Below are positions 1-4,365 of a DNA stretch of 7,342 nt, piece after piece (position 1 is the first letter of the stretch; every line of letters begins with the position of its first letter). This DNA is from Elusimicrobia bacterium RIFCSPLOWO2_12_FULL_59_9 (GTDB lineage: Bacteria; Elusimicrobiota; Elusimicrobia; O2-12-FULL-59-9). The DNA is taken from the NCBI GenBank assembly GCA_001800185.1, contig MGUX01000072.1, forward strand, positions 1 through 7,342, in the 5' to 3' direction. Below the pieces are notes generated by a model. It saw only the letters and a list, made by a program, of their open reading frames with translations, was not told where the DNA came from and did no database searches. The position numbers and the translations under genes are program-made.

Positions 1-196
1 TCGCCGCGTTGGAATGATCATCCGTATTGAGTTTGCCGATTTTCACTTTGCCGTCGTATTCCTTAGCCAATTCCTCTAGGACCGGAGCCAACATACGGCA
101 CGGGCCGCACCAGGGCGCCCAGAAATCGACTACAACCGGCTGCGGGCTTCCCAGGACCTCTTCGTCGAATGTGGCGTCAGTCAGTTGAACTTCCAT
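1..196 (-). CDS. trxA: Thioredoxin, N-terminal part (gene runs off the left edge)
   Basis: This is a small thiol-disulfide oxidoreductase, probably cytoplasmic, that reduces disulfides in client proteins and is itself recharged by thioredoxin reductase. The first 65 residues are present. They show the usual first strand and helix (MEVQLTDATFDEEVL), the buried Asp at residue 24 in VVVDFWAPW, and the redox motif WCGPC with Cys30 and Cys33. The segment KVKIGKLNTDDHSN follows the family pattern for the third strand. The cis-proline loop and C-terminal half lie outside the window, so completeness cannot be judged. The ATG at 196 is chosen because it gives the standard thioredoxin N-terminus and has an AGGGA ribosome binding site four to five bases upstream. 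There is no signal peptide. It is the last of five same-strand genes, 129 bases after the receiver gene, and I found no convincing promoter in that gap. Family assignment is secure; the symbol is by family only. Confidence 0.95.
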   Translation of the reverse strand, partial: MEVQLTDATFDEEVLGSPQPVVVDFWAPWCGPCRMLAPVLEELAKEYDGKVKIGKLNTDDHSNAA

Positions 197-325
197 AGCT
201 TCCCTAAGGCGATGATCCGTTTCGGAATGTTTTCGCTAGATTTGCCCGCCGGTCGGCGGACAGCCAGAGGCGGTCCTGCGCAACTGATTGGAAACCACTG
301 ACGATGTTTAGGAGGTTAGCACACT

Positions 326-742
326 TCACTTCGGCTTGTCAAGAAGATATCTAACTTCTTCCCACAAGGTGTCCATGTTGACGGGCTTGGAAAGGTAGGC
401 GTCGGCTCCCGCCAAAAGGCCTTCGGCGCGGTCCGCCGGCTCCGTGTAGCGGGCCGACAAGAAAACCACCGGAACATTTTTCAGCTTTAGGTGGCGCTTG
501 AGCGCGCGGCACAGCTCAAATCCATGCACATCCGGAAGCTGCACATCCAGCAGGATCAACGAAGGGGTCATGTCCTTAAGACAGCGCATCGCTTCCTGGC
601 CGCAGGCGACGGAAAAAACCTGAATTTGTTTCAATGACAGAGCATCGGTGATGGTCTCTCGAAAGTGAGCGTCGTCATCGACGACCATAATATCAGGCTG
701 CATCTCCTGAACCCGAAGTTCCTCTTGCATTTCCATGTTCAT
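326..742 (-). CDS. Stand-alone response regulator receiver domain protein (CheY-like)
   Basis: This is a single receiver domain that would accept a phosphoryl group from a histidine kinase and signal by protein-protein contact, because no DNA-binding or enzymatic output domain follows. Counting from the ATG at 742 (138 residues), the acidic pair is Asp22/Asp23 in MVVDDD, the phospho-acceptor is Asp66 in LILLDVQLPDVHG, the switch Ser/Thr is Ser96 in VVFLSAR, and the conserved Lys is Lys119 in AYLSKPV. The complete active-site set argues for a working receiver. About 15 residues precede the first strand and the protein ends shortly after the last helix. A GTG at 763 would add seven residues, but the AAGGA site five bases before the ATG at 742 favours the shorter form. 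No histidine kinase is in the window, so its partner is unknown. It lies 141 bases downstream of the membrane-protein gene and probably has its own promoter, although none is clear. Confidence 0.93.
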   Translation of the reverse strand: MNMEMQEELRVQEMQPDIMVVDDDAHFRETITDALSLKQIQVFSVACGQEAMRCLKDMTPSLILLDVQLPDVHGFELCRALKRHLKLKNVPVVFLSARYTEPADRAEGLLAGADAYLSKPVNMDTLWEEVRYLLDKPK

Positions 743-747
743 AATCA

Positions 748-752
748 TCCTT
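748..752 (-). promoter_or_regulatory. Ribosome binding site of the receiver gene
   Basis: The minus strand reads AAGGA, then five bases (TGATT), then the ATG at 742. The spacing is normal for a Shine-Dalgarno site. It selects this ATG over the in-frame GTG at 763, which has no comparable site, and over the nearby in-frame ATG codons at 748, 736 and 730. Confidence 0.7.
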
Positions 753-794
753 TTAATAAACACCCGCTAAAACCTTTGGTCCCTTGCTGCTTTT

Positions 795-811
795 ATATTG
801 TAAACCAATAT
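795..811. promoter_or_regulatory. AT-rich 17-bp dyad upstream of the receiver gene, candidate operator
   Basis: The sequence ATATTG-TAAAC-CAATAT is a perfect 6-bp inverted repeat around a 5-base spacer. It lies 53 bases upstream of the receiver start, in an AT-rich island within a GC-rich region. On the minus strand the same stretch (TTTACAATATAAAAG) contains -10-like hexamers, but I see no matching -35 at normal spacing. It could be a regulator binding site or part of a promoter. The size and symmetry fit a dimeric repressor site, but nothing identifies the protein. Confidence 0.3.
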
Positions 812-825
812 CCCGCCGCTCCATA

Positions 826-862
826 GGGTCCAAAGACCTAATTTCCCCATAACATTGGACCC
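826..862 (-). repeat. 8-bp inverted repeat with 21-base loop
   Basis: GGGTCCAA at 826-833 and TTGGACCC at 855-862 are perfect reverse complements. In the transcript they could pair as a stem with a 21-base loop, downstream of the membrane-protein stop codon. No run of T follows on the minus strand, so it is not a canonical intrinsic terminator. It may instead be a 3'-end structure or a leader element of the receiver mRNA. Confidence 0.4.
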
Positions 863-868
863 AGCGCC

Positions 869-883
869 CCGTAGGCCCTACGG
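869..883 (-). terminator. Short GC-rich hairpin directly after the membrane-protein stop codon
   Basis: CCGTAGG at 869-875 and CCTACGG at 877-883 are reverse complements around one base, which gives in practice a 6-bp stem with a 3-base loop. The stem begins at the base directly after the TAA stop of the upstream gene. There is no T-run after it, so termination is uncertain. It may protect the mRNA 3' end, alone or with the inverted repeat at 826-862. Confidence 0.3.
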
Positions 884-3800
884 TTACCCGTTTCTAGGCC
901 TTTTGGGCCGGAACAAAGACGTCCAGCCGCCGGCAATTTCTTTAATACCGGCGAGCTTTTCTCCATCCCTGCCGTTGAAAATTTTCCGCAGCCAATTCGG
1001 GAATTTTTCGCTGACGCTCTTGGCGGCCGCGGATTTCAGCGGATATACTTTGGGCGCGCCCCAATATAAAACCGCCATCGCCGCAAGACCCGCTCCGATG
1101 ACGGGCATCGCCACTGATTGAAAAGCGGCCGGGGTTCCCGACACCCCGGCCAGATAGCGCAAAAACCCATAACCGAACGAGAGGGCGATGGCGAAGAAAG
1201 CGCTTTGAACGGCGTCGATCCTGGCCCGGAATTCGTAATATTTCTTCGAGTAGGACTCTTCCCTGAAATAGGAAGTTAAAATATGGCCTGCCGGGTTATT
1301 GAAAAGGCCGATAACCGCCAGGGCCACAAACAGCAGCGGAACGTATTGGAACTTGAGGTAAAGGGCTCCCAGGGCGACCACGCTCAGCAGGCTGGCCGTG
1401 TTGCCCTGAACCCAGACCTTTTCAGAAACATACGGAGCGGCAGCAAAAATGCCCGCGGTCAGCCCGCTGCCCAGGGTCGCCGCCAAGGCCTTCCACAACG
1501 GCGCCACGGCCGCCCCCTGGGGAAAGAGGAAAAAATAAATCCAGGCCCAGACTCCGGCCAGCATGGCCGACCTCAATATGCTGGTTCCAGGCAGCATGGG
1601 CGCCGTCAAATAAATCACGGCCGGTATCGCCCCCAAAGACCACCAGCCCAACTGCGGCATCGTCAGCGCCAATAACCCGGTCACCAAGGCCGACAGTACG
1701 GCCTGCCTGGCAAGATGGTGAAACGGTTTCGCGTTCTCCGCGAGGGTTTGAGACTTGTAAATTCCCGAAAAAGGCTTCCAAGAATCAGGAAGGTTCACCA
1801 TCGCTATATTGCCCAACAATTGGCCCATAAACAGGGCGCCGATCAAAAGCCCCAGCACCAAGCCTTGACCCGTGCCGTGCGAAGCCGCCGCCATTCCCGG
1901 AAAAGATTCCGCCGCCTTGGCCAGGATAGGAAGAACGACGTTGCGCAATGGAAATATGACGACGGCGCCCATGGTCGTATAGACCATGGCCGTGCGCATG
2001 AAGGCGTTATTCCAGAGAAATTTAAACCCGGGGGAAAGCGGCACGATCACCAGAAACGCGAGGCTCGCCACCAAAGGCGATTGGAGCCAAATCGCCACCG
2101 CCGCCGCCGTGAGGGTGACGCCCGCGATGAGGATATAGCGCCAAACCGAAGAAGGCTTGCCCGAAGCCGAGGCCTCCGCCGGCGTCCCTTTATTGAGCGC
2201 GCGAGAGAAAATCTCCTTGATTGTCCGCGCCGATATCTGTATCCAACGCTTGGGAGTCGTAAAGAGCATCGAAACGGCCATCGAAACCAGAAGCTTCAAC
2301 AACTCGCGGCTCTTGACGCCCGTCTTCTTAAGGCGCTCCGTGAAGGTGGCGGCCCGGCCGGTGAGGGCCGCCTGGTCCAGTTCGGCGCGGTCCGGCAGCG
2401 TCGCCAGGTAAATCAAAACAATAGGAATCTGGGCCACCGCGCCGAGCTTATAAATGGCGGAGGCCCCGTACGCATCCACCCACCCACCCCCCTTTAAGAA
2501 AATTCCGAAGAGAACCTGGATGCCGACAAAAAACAAAGCGAAGATCGCGTTGGTCGTCTTCTGCCGCTCATGAATGATTTTTCTGTGCGCCTTTTGCACC
2601 GCCGGGTCTTGGATTTTGGCCGAGGAGCTGCCTATCATGTCCCGCAGCACGATGCGTTCGCCGTTCATGATGCTGTTTAAAATCCAACCATTGACCAAGG
2701 AAAGGCCCAGAAGCACCATAAAAGGCCACCCAAGGAAATTCCTATCGTAGAAAAACGCGAAAGCCGCGTTGGCGGCCAAGCGAACCAGCGTGGAAAGCGA
2801 CATGCCGTACACGGGCGCATTCTCATCAAAAAGCTTGCCCGTCCAATTCGTCAAGGAAATTGAAAGGAGCGATCCCAAAGACATCAGCAGCGCCAAGCCC
2901 GGCCCCCCCGCTTTGTCCATCGCGACGACATAAAAAGCGATGCCGGTCACCGTGAATACCCCCACGGAAAGTATCTTGGCGACCGCATTGCCGACGAGCC
3001 CGACCATATCCAGCGGGGGCCCGGGCGGCTCCGGCCCCCGGCTAAGCGCGCTTTCGGCGGCGACCGGAGAGACCCGCCAAAGGCTCTTAAAATAATTTTT
3101 GAACACAGCCAGCCAAGACTCCCTTTTCTCTCCGGAGGAGGCGGAAAGGCCCCTTGCCTCCTCGGGCCGGACCTCCGGCTTTTTCATGGCCGCGCTTTCG
3201 CTTTGGGCCTCCCGGTTTTTTTGCTCCCGCTCGAAATCTCCCTGCAATCGCTTCAGCCCGGAGCGCGAACCTTTCAGCGCCGATAAAGTGCCAATGAGTG
3301 AAAAAAGAGGAAAATGAGCTCCGAAAATAACCGGGTGCCAGGCGGCTGGGACGGTAAAGGGCAAATCAAACAACCGAACGCCCATCGTCTGGTGGATGAG
3401 ACCGCTGAACGAAGGCCAGGCCTCCGCGAAGCCGGGAACCGAACCGATGCCCAAACCGAAAAAAAGCAGCGCCATTCCGCCGACGACCAGCGGCGTCGTG
3501 TCATACCCGACGACAGGATCAGGTTTGCCTTGCACGATGGTGCGGGCGGCGCGCTGAATTATTTTGTAGGACAAATAGCCGTAAAGCGCCCCCGCCGGAA
3601 GGGTGACTGCCAAACTGGGCAAAGCCAACGAAAGCCCGGACACCACCTCGGAAAGCGCGGACGCAACGGGGGCCGCCCAGGATAATCCACCGGCGGCGCC
3701 TGCCGAGGCCGCCGCTGGAGCGGCGACCGAAAGCATTCCCGCCAAAGACAAAGAACCCGCCCATTTTCCAAAATGACTCTTGGACTCCGGCGCCGCCGGA

Positions 3801-4285
3801 GGGGCGCGCGCCCCCAAAGACCCCGCAACTACGCCGGACTCAACGGAGGCCGCCGGGTCTGTGATTAGGCGCTTTTCCCCAAGCATGACCTCTTCAATTC
3901 CCTGTCCGGCCGAATAGGCCCCGTCCGTTGACAGGTTCGGTTCAGCGACCACCTTCAAGTAGGGGGTCAATTCGCGGGTCCGAATTTGGGCCGCCTTAAG
4001 AGCGGTCGGCGGCGCGCTCTTTTGAACCGCCGCGGCGGGAAACCAGCGCGGGTTTGACGCGACCGAACGCGGTCCCCGCAAATGGATCGTGCCGCCGGTC
4101 TTCATCCGGACGGCAAAACTGCGATAGGGCCCGGCGGAAAGCGAATCGTGTCGGCGGCCGGCCCCGGTCCGGCTCCTGCCCGCCACCGCTCCCAGCGCCT
4201 GATAGCAGGGGAGTCCCGGCGCGGTGACGATTAATGCCGCGCAGAGAACCGTCCCAATCAATGGCAGAGGCAACCTCTTATTCAT
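884..4285 (-). CDS. Large exported-type polytopic membrane protein, distantly MFS-like
   Basis: I do not recognise a specific named family. From the ATG at 4285 it is 1133 residues. Residues 1-33 look like a signal peptide (MNKRLPLPLIG, then a hydrophobic core). Residues 34-180 are low-complexity, rich in Ala, Gly, Ser and Arg. Hydrophobic spans follow near 221-242, 263-281 and 316-337, then a charged linker at 338-427. Residues 428-630 hold six spans resembling an MFS N-terminal half, with TGKLFDENAP (482-491) where the loop 2-3 motif would lie. A basic loop (631-714) separates these from about twelve more spans. Near 757-830 and 995-1046 the pattern resembles the C-terminal half of EntS-type exporters, including FNNPAGHILTSYF followed by FRAR. 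About 20 spans is well above the 12 or 14 of MFS. Transport is an inference and the substrate is unknown. The 28-residue in-frame extension to 4369 is rejected because it covers a terminator-like hairpin, while an AAAGG site precedes 4285. Confidence 0.75.
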   Translation of the reverse strand: MNKRLPLPLIGTVLCAALIVTAPGLPCYQALGAVAGRSRTGAGRRHDSLSAGPYRSFAVRMKTGGTIHLRGPRSVASNPRWFPAAAVQKSAPPTALKAAQIRTRELTPYLKVVAEPNLSTDGAYSAGQGIEEVMLGEKRLITDPAASVESGVVAGSLGARAPPAAPESKSHFGKWAGSLSLAGMLSVAAPAAASAGAAGGLSWAAPVASALSEVVSGLSLALPSLAVTLPAGALYGYLSYKIIQRAARTIVQGKPDPVVGYDTTPLVVGGMALLFFGLGIGSVPGFAEAWPSFSGLIHQTMGVRLFDLPFTVPAAWHPVIFGAHFPLFSLIGTLSALKGSRSGLKRLQGDFEREQKNREAQSESAAMKKPEVRPEEARGLSASSGEKRESWLAVFKNYFKSLWRVSPVAAESALSRGPEPPGPPLDMVGLVGNAVAKILSVGVFTVTGIAFYVVAMDKAGGPGLALLMSLGSLLSISLTNWTGKLFDENAPVYGMSLSTLVRLAANAAFAFFYDRNFLGWPFMVLLGLSLVNGWILNSIMNGERIVLRDMIGSSSAKIQDPAVQKAHRKIIHERQKTTNAIFALFFVGIQVLFGIFLKGGGWVDAYGASAIYKLGAVAQIPIVLIYLATLPDRAELDQAALTGRAATFTERLKKTGVKSRELLKLLVSMAVSMLFTTPKRWIQISARTIKEIFSRALNKGTPAEASASGKPSSVWRYILIAGVTLTAAAVAIWLQSPLVASLAFLVIVPLSPGFKFLWNNAFMRTAMVYTTMGAVVIFPLRNVVLPILAKAAESFPGMAAASHGTGQGLVLGLLIGALFMGQLLGNIAMVNLPDSWKPFSGIYKSQTLAENAKPFHHLARQAVLSALVTGLLALTMPQLGWWSLGAIPAVIYLTAPMLPGTSILRSAMLAGVWAWIYFFLFPQGAAVAPLWKALAATLGSGLTAGIFAAAPYVSEKVWVQGNTASLLSVVALGALYLKFQYVPLLFVALAVIGLFNNPAGHILTSYFREESYSKKYYEFRARIDAVQSAFFAIALSFGYGFLRYLAGVSGTPAAFQSVAMPVIGAGLAAMAVLYWGAPKVYPLKSAAAKSVSEKFPNWLRKIFNGRDGEKLAGIKEIAGGWTSLFRPKRPRNG

Positions 4286-4289
4286 GATA

Positions 4290-4294
4290 CCTTT
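4290..4294 (-). promoter_or_regulatory. Ribosome binding site of the large membrane protein
   Basis: The minus strand reads AAAGG, four bases (TATC), then the ATG at 4285. This site, together with the signal peptide that starts exactly there, decides the start against the in-frame ATG at 4369 in the stop-codon overlap of the preceding gene. Confidence 0.65.
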
Positions 4295-4298
4295 GAAC

Positions 4299-4340
4299 AA
4301 AAAAAACCGCCCTGAATAAAAACCGGCCGAAAGGGCGGCT
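4299..4340 (-). terminator. Intrinsic terminator-like hairpin between the nuclease and membrane-protein genes
   Basis: On the minus strand CCGCCCT (4338-4332) pairs with AGGGCGG (4313-4307), and one G-T wobble plus one A-T pair can extend the stem outward. The loop is about 18 bases. Eight T follow without interruption (4306-4299). A GC-rich stem with an immediate T-run is the standard form of a rho-independent terminator. The hairpin sits 25 bases after the nuclease stop codon and ends just before the ribosome binding site of the next gene. It therefore either ends the upstream transcript or acts as a partial terminator that lowers expression of the membrane protein. The longish loop makes full efficiency uncertain. 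I see no clear promoter in the gap. Confidence 0.65.
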
Positions 4341-4365
4341 GCCGAAGCTTTCCTTGATGGAAGAG

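Noticed and set aside
246..259. CCGCC-GGTC-GGCGG hairpin in the receiver-thioredoxin gap, considered as a terminator
   Set aside because: The stem is only five pairs, no T-run follows on the minus strand, and such short GC palindromes are expected by chance at this base composition.
309..316. TAGGAGGT on the plus strand, a strong Shine-Dalgarno match
   Set aside because: No ATG, GTG or TTG lies at suitable spacing downstream, and the sequence beyond it is the end of the receiver gene on the other strand.
855..1121. 88-codon plus-strand frame starting between the receiver and permease genes
   Set aside because: Most of it is antisense to the end of the permease gene, and the start overlaps the hairpins at 826-883. 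There is no ribosome binding site in front of the ATG.
1715..2497. 260-codon open frame on the plus strand
   Set aside because: It is antisense to the permease gene, is full of Arg, His and Gln in the manner of a GC-driven shadow frame, has no recognisable domain and no ribosome binding site, while the opposite strand encodes ordered membrane spans.
4205..4285. Lipoprotein signal in the permease leader (Cys in the hydrophobic region)
   Set aside because: The residues before each Cys (VL and LP) do not fit a lipobox, which needs a small residue directly before the Cys.
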